Below are positions 1-10,383 of a stretch of DNA of 31,543 bases, piece by piece. The notes beneath the pieces were generated by a model. The model saw nothing but the letters and a program-made list of their open reading frames with translations. It did no database searches and had not been told where the DNA came from. How positions within the stretch are numbered: the first letter of the stretch is position 1; each line of letters begins with the position of its first letter. Source of the stretch: Cylindrotheca closterium (lineage: Eukaryota; Bacillariophyta; Bacillariophyceae; Bacillariales; Bacillariaceae). The position numbers and the translations under genes are program-made. Location: the NCBI GenBank assembly GCA_933822405.4, contig CAKOGP040001136.1:1-31543 (forward strand), in the 5' to 3' direction.

Positions 1-1192
1 CAAAGATATATAATTGTAATACCGCATTGAAATTTATCTAAGAATGTAATCGCAACAAGGTCGTATGGTACGAGATCAGCCTCTGGCCTCTTGAGTTTTT
101 TTTGGCAATCACACGAGTCAATATCAAGTCTATTAGTTTTCTAAATCGTGTTAGTCAACTTGATCTCGATTTGGAAAACTACCTCCTTTAAATAAAACTT
201 TTTCGCGACATCTGTCACATGAAATTCAAAAAATTCTAGGCAATTATTCGTACAATATCCAGTACGAACCGGGTCATACAATATTAATATCCAAGTACTG
301 AGGTACAGTTCAAAATTCTTGACTACGAGCAAAAATCCAGCAGTTGGAAGAGTCATTCGTCTGAAGACAACAACAAAAAATAAGAGACGAAAAGCGAGGA
401 CAGAGCTTGATGATATTGTGGACTCGTCCGCGCTCAATGGTAAAGGATGAGTGAATAACTATGGTTCGATACAGTGATTATCTGACGAGAACGGTCTGAT
501 CGAAGATGTATGGAAAGATGCTATTCAATTTGTTCCCAAAGGATATGGTGCGTACCTAGATGATGTGTTTTACATGACGATCATTGCAAAATTGCAAGAA
601 ACTAACAATTGCGGAATGATCTCAGACCGACTCCAATAAAGGCAAGCCATGTAGTTTGAGATGTATATAGTGGGAAAGAACGAACTTCGTCTTCTGGTGC
701 GAGACCATAATTCATATTTCCCGTTCGAACATCATTGTTGAATTCTGGGAACATATAGTGAATGTAAATGGCAAAATGGCCAATAATATATTTCAGCCGA
801 AGGCACACAAATATTGGAAACATTCAAAAATTTCTGCCAGGGAGTGCGGTGATGGATCAGGAAGAGAAGAGATACAAAGTGGTGTGTTTACATTGACATT
901 TGCGGCGTGGTATCACATCGAGGGTTTCGACGATGTATTCGGGTATGCTTCATCAATCCAGAAAGTGGATTCTTTATTTGAAGGCGAAAACTGAAATCTG
1001 CGCAGAACAGATATGCAATCGAGCAAAAGCCGTCTCTTATTATAATGAGAGAGCAGACTATAGATATCCTTTATTATTTCTTTGTATTGATTTATCGATC
1101 CCCTTCGTATATTGCGCTACACCCCAAAAGCAAGTAAACTTCGTTTTTAAAACTGAGGTATTACAGTCATTTGCACATGCTGGCTCTCATCA
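1..1192. other. Gene-poor stretch with unidentified coding-like scraps
   Basis: No gene I can name. Two short open stretches look protein-like. One is a plus-strand stretch at about 478-639 that reads ENGLIEDVWKDAIQF and then GAYLDDVFYMTIIAKL before a stop. The other is a minus-strand stretch ending at about 602, containing NMNYGLAPEDEVRSFPLY. Neither has a clear start and neither matches a family I recognise, so they may be remnants of captured or decayed genes. Confidence 0.3.
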
Positions 1193-1470
1193 TTATGATT
1201 TGAATATTGATTTACAGGGTACATGGGTTTTTACGGGAGTCCAGGGATACTTGTTGTTACAGGGTTTTAGGAATTTTTACAAGGAAGATTCCTTAATTCC
1301 GGGAAAAATCCCTGTTTTTACTGCTATTTCCCGTAAAAAACCATGAAACCTGGTAAATATCCTAGCTCCGTGACGTGGACTGGTACGATATTCAAATTTG
1401 TGCAGTTACGGGGGTCAGGTAAATAATCCCATAAAAACTCCCGCTCCCCTGTAACTTTCGTCCACAGTGT
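1193..1470 (+). repeat. MITE-like repeat, left copy of a 278-bp inverted pair
   Basis: This segment is the reverse complement of 31266-31543 over 278 bases. By eye I count about three substitutions and no indels. Inside it, about 1212-1454 has imperfect terminal inverted repeats: it begins TTACAGGG, ends CCCTGTAA, and both ends share a GGG..TTTTTA.GGGA block about 27 bp long. There is no coding capacity. Shared sequence continues outside those ends (ACTTTCGTCCACAGTG on the inner side), so the MITE-like core sits inside a larger shared repeat whose outer limit on the right lies beyond the window. Confidence 0.8.
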
Positions 1471-1740
1471 AATCGTATTCCAGTCTTGAAATCAGTCATT
1501 TTCATTCCTGAATGACTTCCTGATCATGTGTTGCTTATAAGCATCCCTGGACCCCTGGAAAGAGTAGGATCCAAGACGGGTAGACAGATTGCACTGGAAA
1601 TTCGGAGTTTCGCTTGCGGGTGAATCTTGTTCGACCCGTTGACTAGAATGTCGACAGTGGTCGAACCTTCGTCTCACCGGTACATGTACATGTTACACGT
1701 GTACCACACAAAGTGTACGAATACCAAATGCGCAATTACC

Positions 1741-2072
1741 CTAACCCTCATTTTGATTGCCACTGGAAGTGAAGTGGGGCCTACCATTGAGGCTGCTCAA
1801 AAATTGACGTCGTCCGGTATCGCCACTCGTGTCGTCAGCATGCCATGTCAAGAAATCTTTTTGAAACAATCTGAGGAATACCAAAAGTCCGTCCTGCCAG
1901 GAGATATTCCTACCTTGAGCATTGAAGCCTCCTGCGCCAGTGGATGGCATCGATTCTCCCATGCGCAAATTAGCATGATTGGATATGGATGTTCCGCACC
2001 TGGTGCCGATCTCTTTGAATACTTTGGATTCGGAGCTGGGAACATTGAGACAAAGGGAAAGGAATTGTATGG
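1741..2072 (+). pseudogene. Captured transketolase C-terminal domain fragment
   Basis: An open frame of about 110 codons matches the C-terminal domain of transketolase, a thiamine-diphosphate enzyme of the Calvin and pentose-phosphate pathways. Visible landmarks in order are LILIATGSEV, ARVVSMP-like TRVVSMPCQEIF, a KSVLPG segment, IEAS followed by GWHRFSHAQISMIGYGCSAPG, and LFEYFGFGAGNI then KGKEL. The catalytic N-terminal and pyrimidine-binding domains, about 500 residues, are absent, and upstream sequence is unrelated. It therefore cannot be a working enzyme. The frame stays open past the normal C-terminus to 2319, but that tail has no family resemblance. It lies 270 bp from a MITE-like repeat, which fits gene-fragment capture by mobile DNA. 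Identification is strong; the mechanism is inference. Confidence 0.8.
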
Positions 2073-3533
2073 GACTAGGGCAGAACATCGGGTGGAAAAG
2101 ATGGTACTACCGCAATCCCATGTGAAGAAAAGTTCTAAATATTGCGCGCGATTTTTGCGCAAAGCTGGTGAAAAGTCTGGGTTCGGGGGAAACAATCTGG
2201 CACAATCGCATATTTCGGTAATTTTACGGGTGAGACTCCCCGAGACTCTACCATATTCCCACAAAACTTACCACAAAGATAAGTCCCACTTCTACTACCG
2301 CATTTCCCTATTCCCATGATCATTACCGTCCTTATCACCCTTAGCTTAACGGCTGTTTTCGTATGCAACTAAACCGCACCAGCCGTCATATAGGAGCCTG
2401 CCCGCACACGGTGTCATTTGAATCTATTTTAAAATAACGAGCTACTATATAGCACTATCGTTCTATCGTCAGTATATCTTGCAACCATGAACAAAGTATC
2501 TATACATTTAATTCTTCATCTTTAGCTAACCAAATGTCATTGTATGAAAATCGACTGCGTATTTGCTTTCCAAAAAGCTTCCATCCATTCATGATTGTGT
2601 CGTTGAATGTGCAGTTTGGATGTTTGAATGTGCAGTTTGGATGTGCATTGCGTTTGCCCAGCAGTTTTCATCCATCATGTCTCCACCACGTCTCTCCAAT
2701 ATATAGTTGCGCTTTGCCATACTCGGGCAGAAATTATAGATTCCATCGCGAAATCACCAATTGTCACATCGCAGCGTAAGGAGACCATCGATGACATAGC
2801 GCAGTGCCCGACAATTCTTTAGTCCTGAAGAGTCACCGATCCATGACAATCTAGTTGTGATTTAGCATCCATATCTGAATAAATAGTAAAACGACCGACC
2901 TAACGTTCAAAAATCTGAAACGTTAGTGGTTGTTTGTATTGTATCCACAGCGCACGAACACAGTCGTCCTTGACTTACCGTAGTGTTGGTGTCATCCCCA
3001 CCCCCATCAGCGAAATGGATCTGCAATGCTTTTCATTAGATACAATACAGTACACGAGTACAAAATCATTGACAAGAGATAGTAACAACTTACGAATATT
3101 GTCCATTGGCAACCTTGATGTTCTTGCAGATCCAAAAATAAGTGAAATTGTGTCATTTGCGGTTGCTATGAAAGCACGTGTCCGGATGCCTTCATAATGA
3201 CCGACTGACTCGGCATTTTCCAGTACATTTTGTACATGGACCTACCGTGTGCGTGTCGCATGACATTGCATTCCACGATTTGAATCAATCGAAAATACTT
3301 GTCCAACGCCGACTTCGTTTTTCACTGGTTTCACAGGTAAAACCTCAATAACCATGTGCACACATGGTTTATTACGCCCGGCGGCAGTTAGCGAAGAGAC
3401 ACCGTAAAACACGCTCATGTTTTCGCTGCTGCTGATATGCCACCGACGCCCTGCTTCACTACATAAATAGTCATTCTATCGCCTCACTACGTTTATTCCT
3501 TCAAGTAATTGGGGTCCTTCCAGTTGGTTGAAG
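2073..3533. other. Intergenic DNA without recognised genes; one 21-bp tandem duplication
   Basis: I see no convincing gene in this 1.4 kb. The short open frames lack family resemblance. At 2603-2643 a 21-bp unit beginning TTGAATGTGCAGTTTGGATG occurs twice in tandem. The last 100 bases presumably hold the promoter of the gene at 3534; a weak TATA-like TACATAAATA lies near 3460. Confidence 0.4.
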
Positions 3534-6500
3534 ATGTCAGAAGACGATGGTCCGCTACTGACCAAAGACGACTTCATCATGCGCACTAAAGATATATATT
3601 TTTCGTGTAGAAAATGTGGACTCCAGACCAAAGATATTGTTCGTGACGGAAAGAGGAAGTACTTGGCGATATTTAACTGTGACAATGTTAGGTGCACTAT
3701 GGTCCACAGGTGGATCAAGTGCAGGGTCTGCACTGTAGCTCATGACATTGAGATTCAACAGTTTAGCAAACATGTGCGTCAAAAAAAACACCTAAAGCGA
3801 GTTGCTGAGTTCGAGAGCACCAAACCATCAGCCTACGTGCAACAAGAAATTCAGTTTGCAGAGCGATGCCAAATCGCACAAACAACGGATATGGAGACGG
3901 ATACCGGTCCCAGCCCAACCCAGCATTCCGCGGGAGATAGCAACGACAACGGGATGGAATTTTTCTCTCACAATGATGAGTGGAGTTCAATCGAAATCGA
4001 TGATGCATCAAATGCGCCGCCGCAGCTCACTTCGGAAGATTGGATGACACAAATATTGTCAAAGTGTCCCAACCCAAAGGGCGACCTGTCAGGTTACTTC
4101 TCGACCGAGGAAGAAACGACTCCGATCGATGGTCTCACGAGAACACCCATGAATGCGCAATACTTTCACTGCAATTTGGAGTTTGGATGGGGACCCAGGT
4201 TGCTTACTGCTTGGGCAGCGCAGCGGAACACTTCGCTAGACATCCTACAACGCATGGGTGCAACCAATCCCCTATTCTGCATTCTTCTTGCATATCTTAC
4301 AAACCGCCTCACCAATATTGAGCAGCGTGTTCTTGTTGCGCTAATGGTATACATGTCGGATCCGTTGAATCGTGGACTTCCAATTCCAGAGAACCACGCA
4401 CAACTGAGAAATTGCTATGGACCTGATGGACGAGAGTCAATTCCAAATATACTCCCGCGACCCATCATTCAAATTCTTGATACAGGGTTTGCCTACGTCT
4501 CGATTCGCGACATTCTCCAATTCCATCTAGCCAACGGCCAGACTTTGGATCCTTTGGTCGATGCACCATACTCCCCCCAGTCCAAGAATGTTCAATCACT
4601 CCACGGATCTTCTCAGAGAGGAAAGGATCTTGTCGCGTTTTCAAACGAGCAAAGCAATACCCAGCCGACCGAGTTTATATCTGAAGTTGTGATTTGGTCT
4701 GATGCTTTTGATACCAACAATACCAAAAATAATCGAGGCTCCGTACATGTTGTACTTGTATCCGTCGGTACCCCTGGAGATGATTATCATTCTGGTCGCA
4801 ATACTTACCCGGTCTCCCTTGGTCCGTCCAATGGTGACATGACCACTGCCATGGAAAAGCTCGTTAGGGAATTGACAGAGTTATTCAAGGGCCAGAAAAA
4901 CAAATTCTTTCATGCCGCATCACAGAAGGAACTGGCGGTTTCCCTGCGTGTGTACTGCTTTCTCCAAGATCGACCAGAACGATGTTCTTGGCTCGGTCTC
5001 GCATATGGTAATGGAAGATACGGGGCAAGATTCGGTTGGGCAGGAGACCTGTCACAAAGCTGTGCGTACAAACGTTTGCCTTCCTGTTCTGACTGCAATG
5101 CTCTGCGTTTATGCAGTCCAGACGTTAGGCATTTTCAATGTACAAGATGTAGTGATTGGCGCATGGACCTGTTGTCTTATCAAATTCCAAAGGACTACCC
5201 AACAATCTTCATGAACAATAACTCTGATGGTACGGACCCAACAGCGCAAAATTTGCCCGACAGTGCTCCAACTGATGCGAGAGTTAATGGTAACTGTTTA
5301 CGGTTCCGCCCAATAACCTTTCCAATTTTGAAGTCGGCCTCTGATTCTACATTTGACATGGTTCGACTCCGCTACTGGACAAAGAAACAGGGTATTGCGT
5401 ACCTTGAAACATTTGGACTTTCTCAGGTCTACATTGCCGACCTTTGCAATGCGGCGGACAATCCAGATGAACAGCAACCTCCACATCCAACTACATGGAA
5501 CGTACCAGGTGTTGACATCCGACATCATATTGACGCACTGATGCATTTGTGCTTTCTAGGAATCACAAAAGCAATCTCCACAGATCTGATTAGTGGTTGG
5601 TTAAAGGCTCAGCGGAAATCAAGTTCTTTCTACAATCTTAGCCATCCAGTCCTTGACCAAATCAAACGCCAAAGTCTATCTTGGTGCAAGGTCGAAACAA
5701 AATTTGGCGGATACGTATCTGAGAATTGGATTGCGTACTGTCTTGTCTACAAATATGTTCACCAGCTGCTTTCAAAACTTACTGAAGATGACGATGTGTA
5801 TATTGATCCGCCCGGAGTGCCACTATCGCAATACAATTTGAAACAGAGGAGGGCGTGGCTTTGCGCAAGGAAGGTAGAAGATATTTCTAACAAGTCCCTC
5901 AAGAAGGCTGTTGACAAAAAATTCCTCGAATTTATTTCGCTGCCTCCAGAGGAATGCCCGCCAATCATCCAACCAGTTGCGTCCAAGGCCACACTTGAAC
6001 AAGCTAGCCACATGATTATTTGTTGGCAGGTATGCATGTCCCGAATCATGTCTCTGGATCAGAATCCCTCCGGTGCACAACTTTTGGACATTGAAAGGCA
6101 CATTAAAGTCTTTCTGACTTCAGTTGATGTATTCGATCTCACGAGACGAGATCAAGCCACCAAGAAGGACATGAAAGTTCCCGTATGGCGTCGGAAACAA
6201 AACTTCCTGGGCCTTCTCAATTTTCGTGACACAATTCGAGAGATGGGACCGCTGTGCCCGCTAAGCGAGTTGGATTTAAAAGGTGAAGCCTCCATCAAGC
6301 ATCTCAAAAACAAAATCAATCACGGTCTAAATGGTAACTGGGCATATAATGCCATGAAAAAGTACTTTGTTGAAAAATCTTACAAGTTCGCCCTCGGGGC
6401 TTGTGTGAGAGATGTAACTAATGGACTTGCCGGCGGCGAACCTGGATCCTGCCAGGCAATGATGGAGGTAGCAACAGAGATTGCAAACCAAGCATCGGCG

Positions 6501-6959
6501 CCCAGCACCGACTCTGATACGAATGATGACGACGCTTTCATACAAGTACGATCTCAAGCAAATTACAAGTCCCACAAAGATGAAGCAACCGCAATGAGGA
6601 GACTTGAAGAATCCGAATTCATGTCTGGTCTAGTCGTTGACGATCATCTTTATTTGGTTATTAAGACAGGGGGTATGAATACTTATTTCGAGTTTCATTT
6701 GGAGGTCTGCGGAGCACAGTACTTTTCTTACACGACCGTGGCATCCAGTGGTTTGGAATCGTCTCGATTCAAATCATGCTCAGAGCACTTTTTGCTCCTT
6801 CCATTGCTGAATAATGACGGAAGCGTTCCCAAAGGTAAAGGGAGGGATGGTGAACGCAATTTCTTCTATGTGATAACGTCCGGGTGGCGAGAGATTTCAA
6901 GATCTGATAGAGCCGGATTTGTGCTGCGATTACCAACTATTCCGGGAGCAACCTACTAA
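3534..6959 (+). CDS. Large transposase-like zinc-finger protein, 1141 residues
   Basis: This is one uninterrupted frame starting at ATG 3534 (MSEDDGPLL). Near the N-terminus is CRKC (about residue 25), then a C2H2-type finger at about residues 63-86, in which CRVC is followed 13 residues later by H-x5-H. A second Cys cluster, CSDC..CTRC, lies at about 518-542. At about 666-680 is HHIDALMHLCFLGITKA, and near 905 is GPLCPLSELDLKGEASIKHL. Both resemble the D-x-MH-x-LFLG and GPL..L..L.GE..I..VK segments of Tnp2/CACTA-related transposases and of large repeated hypothetical proteins in diatoms. I did not locate a full DDE triad with certainty. The gene is convergent with the 7155-9256 gene (195 bp between stops), and the two could belong to one element, but I found no flanking terminal repeats. 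The intact frame suggests recent activity or domestication. The transposase assignment is from memory of family motifs and is moderate. Confidence 0.6.
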   Translation: MSEDDGPLLTKDDFIMRTKDIYFSCRKCGLQTKDIVRDGKRKYLAIFNCDNVRCTMVHRWIKCRVCTVAHDIEIQQFSKHVRQKKHLKRVAEFESTKPSAYVQQEIQFAERCQIAQTTDMETDTGPSPTQHSAGDSNDNGMEFFSHNDEWSSIEIDDASNAPPQLTSEDWMTQILSKCPNPKGDLSGYFSTEEETTPIDGLTRTPMNAQYFHCNLEFGWGPRLLTAWAAQRNTSLDILQRMGATNPLFCILLAYLTNRLTNIEQRVLVALMVYMSDPLNRGLPIPENHAQLRNCYGPDGRESIPNILPRPIIQILDTGFAYVSIRDILQFHLANGQTLDPLVDAPYSPQSKNVQSLHGSSQRGKDLVAFSNEQSNTQPTEFISEVVIWSDAFDTNNTKNNRGSVHVVLVSVGTPGDDYHSGRNTYPVSLGPSNGDMTTAMEKLVRELTELFKGQKNKFFHAASQKELAVSLRVYCFLQDRPERCSWLGLAYGNGRYGARFGWAGDLSQSCAYKRLPSCSDCNALRLCSPDVRHFQCTRCSDWRMDLLSYQIPKDYPTIFMNNNSDGTDPTAQNLPDSAPTDARVNGNCLRFRPITFPILKSASDSTFDMVRLRYWTKKQGIAYLETFGLSQVYIADLCNAADNPDEQQPPHPTTWNVPGVDIRHHIDALMHLCFLGITKAISTDLISGWLKAQRKSSSFYNLSHPVLDQIKRQSLSWCKVETKFGGYVSENWIAYCLVYKYVHQLLSKLTEDDDVYIDPPGVPLSQYNLKQRRAWLCARKVEDISNKSLKKAVDKKFLEFISLPPEECPPIIQPVASKATLEQASHMIICWQVCMSRIMSLDQNPSGAQLLDIERHIKVFLTSVDVFDLTRRDQATKKDMKVPVWRRKQNFLGLLNFRDTIREMGPLCPLSELDLKGEASIKHLKNKINHGLNGNWAYNAMKKYFVEKSYKFALGACVRDVTNGLAGGEPGSCQAMMEVATEIANQASAPSTDSDTNDDDAFIQVRSQANYKSHKDEATAMRRLEESEFMSGLVVDDHLYLVIKTGGMNTYFEFHLEVCGAQYFSYTTVASSGLESSRFKSCSEHFLLLPLLNNDGSVPKGKGRDGERNFFYVITSGWREISRSDRAGFVLRLPTIPGATY

Positions 6960-7154
6960 CAAAATAACAATATAACAAGATTTTATATTTGCCTTTGCAT
7001 AAATCGTCCTTGTATATAGACTTCCGTGGGTGGCATTCATGACTGCCTCGTGTGCTGGTGCTGTCAAAATTGAGTGCTCGTGTTCCGGACAATTTCAACG
7101 CACTCAACAAAATATATAATACGAGATGCAATCGGTTTCATCGTCCCACATTGT

Positions 7155-9256
7155 CTAGTCTAGTCTCTTGGGGACACGCGTTCTCTTAGAAACCCGCCCA
7201 CCAGCTTCATCTGCCTTGTTCTTGTCGTTGTAACATGACGAACAAAACCACGAGAGCACCTCCTGGTCATCGTCCGAACACTTCTTGCAGAAGTGGATAT
7301 TGACCAGCTGCTGACCAGACGTTATGGACAGCAGCGACCTCCCATTCCGTTGGCAAGTTCCTTTGCAAACTGAATCGGGAAGAAGTCTGCCCAAAGAAGT
7401 ATTATTGGGAAATCTGATGTATGACTTGAAGGCAGAATGTTCCAACACTTGCAAATCGATCAATTTCCGTTGATGTTTGGAACAGCCTGGAAAGATGGCG
7501 TGTGGTGCTTCATTTTTCTTCTTATCTGGCAGACTTCTCTTCTTCGTGTTCTTCGACTGTTCGTTCTTTTTCTTTTTCTTCGGTTCCTTATTTCCTGCTG
7601 CTGCTTGTTCTTTGATCTTCTTCTCTTCGAGAACATCCTTCTTGCTTGATGCTTCCAGGTTGATCTTAATATTGGAATCGACTCCCAGTGGACACTTCAT
7701 ATTGTCAGATTTATTATCCATGGAAAATGGATTCTTGGCTGCCACTTCAGTCCCTTCCACAATTTTCGTTGTTGTGGTCTCTATCGGCAAAGACTTCCTA
7801 GCAGCCATGTGACCGTGTGCCATCTTATCAACTTTCTCTTGATGGACTTCTGGTGCCTTATTCACCGGCGTCTGCGTTAGAGGTTTCGCAATCAGCTGGA
7901 ATGTTGGTTTCTCGGCCTTACTTTCTTCCTTCTCCTTTTTCCCGTTGAAGATTTTCTGCCATTGTTCCATTGTTAAAAGGCGCTGACCGATTTCATTGTC
8001 AGGGCCGCGATAGACGGTTGCGGTGGAGGCGATGACGTGGTCCACACTTTTGGCGTCAAGGTCGCAGCTAGGGTTGATGAAATCCAAGTTCGCAGCCGGT
8101 TCCTCTGTGATCGAATCCAAAGCGATTCCAGGTATGGCAATATCATGAACACTTGTTGGAGCAAAAGTTTCAGCACTAGTCTCGATCGGACCATCGATAT
8201 GATAAGAAGGAAGATCGTTCCGGATCTGGGGATGATATTGATTGACTGTATTGATGGAATCCACAGTGGCAACTGGTTGCTGAACGATGAACTCCAAATT
8301 GCTTGCAGGTACGGCAACATCAGAAATACTTGTTGCAGCAAAAGTATCCACATTGACCTGCGCCTTATTGGGCTGCGTATGATTCGGGATCAAGTTTAAG
8401 AGGGGAATCATGAGTGAGGAGTACTGAGGAATGTTGACCAGATAGCAAATCCTTTGCACACATCACTTACTCTATTCTTATGATCTTTGACGATTTTTCG
8501 CCAATTTTCCCTAGTATAATCCACTTTTACGCTGACACGAGTTTGAAAACAAGACTTCGTATCAGTCTCTTCAGGCGATAACTTGAAGTTGCACAGTTCC
8601 AAAAGGTCCCTTGTAAGGCCTCCTCGTGTGAACGTCCCATGGAGTCGTTTGACTGCGTAGAGATCGGTATCATACAGCTCCAAGGCTTCATTGGCAAATT
8701 CGGCATCAATTTTAGCTAATGACATAACGCTTTGCATGCCAAGAGGGAATTTGTCGGCATAGCCCTTTTTTGCATTCAGTAGCACTAGATGGGCGCCCTT
8801 CACCTGCTGTAAAATAACTTTATCATATAAAGTTAGAAATGAGTGGACATCATTGCAAAACTCGTCAATTTTGGCATCTGTGAGGTCAGCTTCAGGGAGA
8901 TAGTGCGAAAGAATATGCTTGGCATAGGCTCTTGACACTGCAGCTTTGTCATCGACTGGGACAGTGGATTGCACTTCGGCGTCAAGAGAGTTCCAACCAT
9001 CCAAGAACCGGTTGTAAAATAACTTCATTGGAACCATGGCTTTCATAGCGTCCAACCTTCTGTTGGATTCTTCGTCATCAGCTCTCTGGAGTTGGAAGAT
9101 CTCCGTGGCGTTTGTCTCGGCTGGATCAAACATATGGTATTTCGTTAAAAACAACCGTCCGTAATATGGGAGCTTTCGAAACTCTTTAGTTCCACAGGAA
9201 ATGAAGGCTGAGCGTTGATCGCTATTGGAGGCATAAGCCATATGAGGAAAGCCCAT
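7155..9256 (-). CDS. Two-exon nuclear-type protein of unknown function, 684 residues
   Basis: Two overlapping minus-strand frames join cleanly if a 47-nt GT-AG intron (8470-8424) is removed. Exon 1 is 9256-8471 (262 codons) and exon 2 is 8423-7155 (422 codons plus stop). The start at 9256 (MGFPHMAYAS) is the first in-frame ATG, 85-95 bp below a TATA-like element. Exon 1 has no domain I recognise. Exon 2 begins with two copies of a roughly 60-residue motif (TFA-T-S--D-A-P, then L--I---P-A--D-IN). A lysine-rich stretch follows at about residues 530-555 and looks like a nuclear localisation signal. The C-terminus (about 612-684) is a Cys cluster, C-x3-C, then FCKKC and WFCSSC, probably zinc binding, ending in a basic tail, KRTRVPKRLD. 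It is convergent with the transposase-like gene, so it may be an accessory ORF of the same element. It could equally be a host nuclear protein. Confidence 0.6.
8424..8470 (-). other. Predicted 47-nt intron
   Basis: On the minus strand the donor is AGA|GTAAGT and the acceptor is TTCCTCAG|TAC. Removal of 47 nt, which is not a multiple of three, puts the two overlapping frames into one. Without splicing, exon 1 would stop at 8408 and the Cys-rich C-terminus would lack a convincing start. Confidence 0.65.
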
Positions 9257-9340
9257 TTCACTCTTCTGGCCAGGGCAATGAGATAGAATAAATGCCTGAT
9301 GGATGTCGAAGAGGATCGTTCAGAGGGATAAAATCGCATC

Positions 9341-9351
9341 GTATATATAAT
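9341..9351 (-). promoter_or_regulatory. TATA-like element upstream of the 684-residue gene
   Basis: TTATATATAC on the minus strand lies about 85-95 bp upstream of the ATG at 9256. Position and composition fit a core promoter, but TATA-like strings are common in this AT-rich intergenic DNA. Confidence 0.35.
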
Positions 9352-9747
9352 ATCGCAAAGATTTATTTTCTCAATGATGCGATGAAGATGCGACCGTTAG
9401 AGGGAAATTTAAAAAAAAGGATATACATGTGAATCGGAAGTTTAGATTATAATAGATTATCGATGCAATACTCAGGGTGTTGTGGTTCTATTCTTGGTTG
9501 TCGGGTGAAAACTTTGGGAGGACTGGAAGTTTCTGCCGCGAAAAAGGCAGTCGGGGTTTGTGGTAAAAACTATGGTGAAATACGGTTGGTTGGTCAGACC
9601 GAAACAAAAAAAAACACCCAATTCCCCGAAATAAAACCATAATCCCATAACTTTCGTTTGCGGTGTATACTCGACCACACTTATTTCTTCCTGCAAGCAC
9701 AGAATTCAGGAATACAAAATCAGAACCCAAAAAAATATCTTGACAAC
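9352..9747. other. Intergenic DNA with a possible diverged MITE end
   Basis: There is no gene here. At 9636-9664 the sequence CCCATAACTTTCGTTTGCGGTGTA resembles the inner edge of the 1193-1470 repeat (CCTGTAACTTTCGTCCACAGTGTA) in the same orientation, and nearby GGG- and CCCC-rich blocks have a similar style. This may be an old relative of that repeat. The last 50 bases are the 5' region of the gene at 9748. Confidence 0.3.
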
Positions 9748-10383
9748 ATGTCTTCATTACCGCTTCAAGACTATCTCACGAACCTGCTCAAGGAACAGAA
9801 TGTTATCGTATCTTTGTTGGAAGTTCAAATTGTGAACGACAATTCACGAGTATCGAAGAAATGCTATCAAAGGTTCACCGAAACCCACCAGCAGCGGTCT
9901 TGTCCATCCACGACGAGTAAGAATTTCAAGATGTCCCGGTGGTCCTCCAGTCCCTTGGAAAGAGTCCGTTCTACGGGATGGGTGGAAGGCCTCGCCAACA
10001 ATTCTAATTCAACCACCACCGTGGCACAACGGCTTCTGAAAAGCGACAAGTGGAGTGCTACAAATGTTACAAGAAAGAGTAACCCAAAGTCAAGGGCTGC
10101 GGGGCATCCTACACCATTGCCCTCCTCCCTGAAACTTCCACGAAGACCCGCGCCCGCAGCTCTCATGGTCCACCACCACGACAAAGATGTACCTACTGAA
10201 CAACCGTCGCTTCGTAGGTGCACTTCTTTGGATACGCCGATGATGCTTCCTGTTCGAATGAGTTCCTTCACCTCAAAATCGAAGAGCTATAAGACACTAT
10301 TGACGCTGTTAGCATTAACAGGAGTGCAACGTCTTGTTGTTGTTGTTGTGCAAATGAGCGATTTGAATAGGGCCAGCACTTAA
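9748..10383 (+). CDS. Lineage-specific small protein, paralogue 1 (211 residues)
   Basis: The start is placed at ATG 9748 because the paralogue at 22814 begins the same way: MSSLPLQDYLTNLLKE here and MSSPPLQEYFTKLLKE there. An upstream in-frame ATG at 9658 has no counterpart. After the conserved N-terminal amphipathic segment comes IVNDN, then a Ser/Pro/Arg-rich, probably disordered middle (RWSSSP). Near the C-terminus is the strongly conserved EQPSLRRCTSLDTPMMLPVR. The motif RRCTS matches a basophilic-kinase phosphosite pattern. There is no signal peptide; a mildly hydrophobic stretch rich in L and V (LLTLLALTGVQRLVVVVVQ) follows near the C-terminus. I do not recognise the family. Conservation of both ends between diverged paralogues argues that it is a real gene. 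It is part of the 9.7-15.3 / 22.8-29.7 kb duplication. Confidence 0.7.
   Translation: MSSLPLQDYLTNLLKEQNVIVSLLEVQIVNDNSRVSKKCYQRFTETHQQRSCPSTTSKNFKMSRWSSSPLERVRSTGWVEGLANNSNSTTTVAQRLLKSDKWSATNVTRKSNPKSRAAGHPTPLPSSLKLPRRPAPAALMVHHHDKDVPTEQPSLRRCTSLDTPMMLPVRMSSFTSKSKSYKTLLTLLALTGVQRLVVVVVQMSDLNRAST

Noticed and set aside
455..480. tRNA T-arm-like GGTTCGATAC
   Set aside because: No matching acceptor, D or anticodon arms could be folded around it. No tRNA or rRNA gene was found in the window.
1738..1750. Telomere-like CCCTAACCCT
   Set aside because: It is a single occurrence inside the transketolase-derived stretch and has no tandem array.
7437..7812. Plus-strand hydrophobic ORFs rich in Phe and Leu
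   Set aside because: They are antisense to the lysine-rich part of the 684-residue gene; AAG/AAA codons read as CTT/TTT on the other strand.
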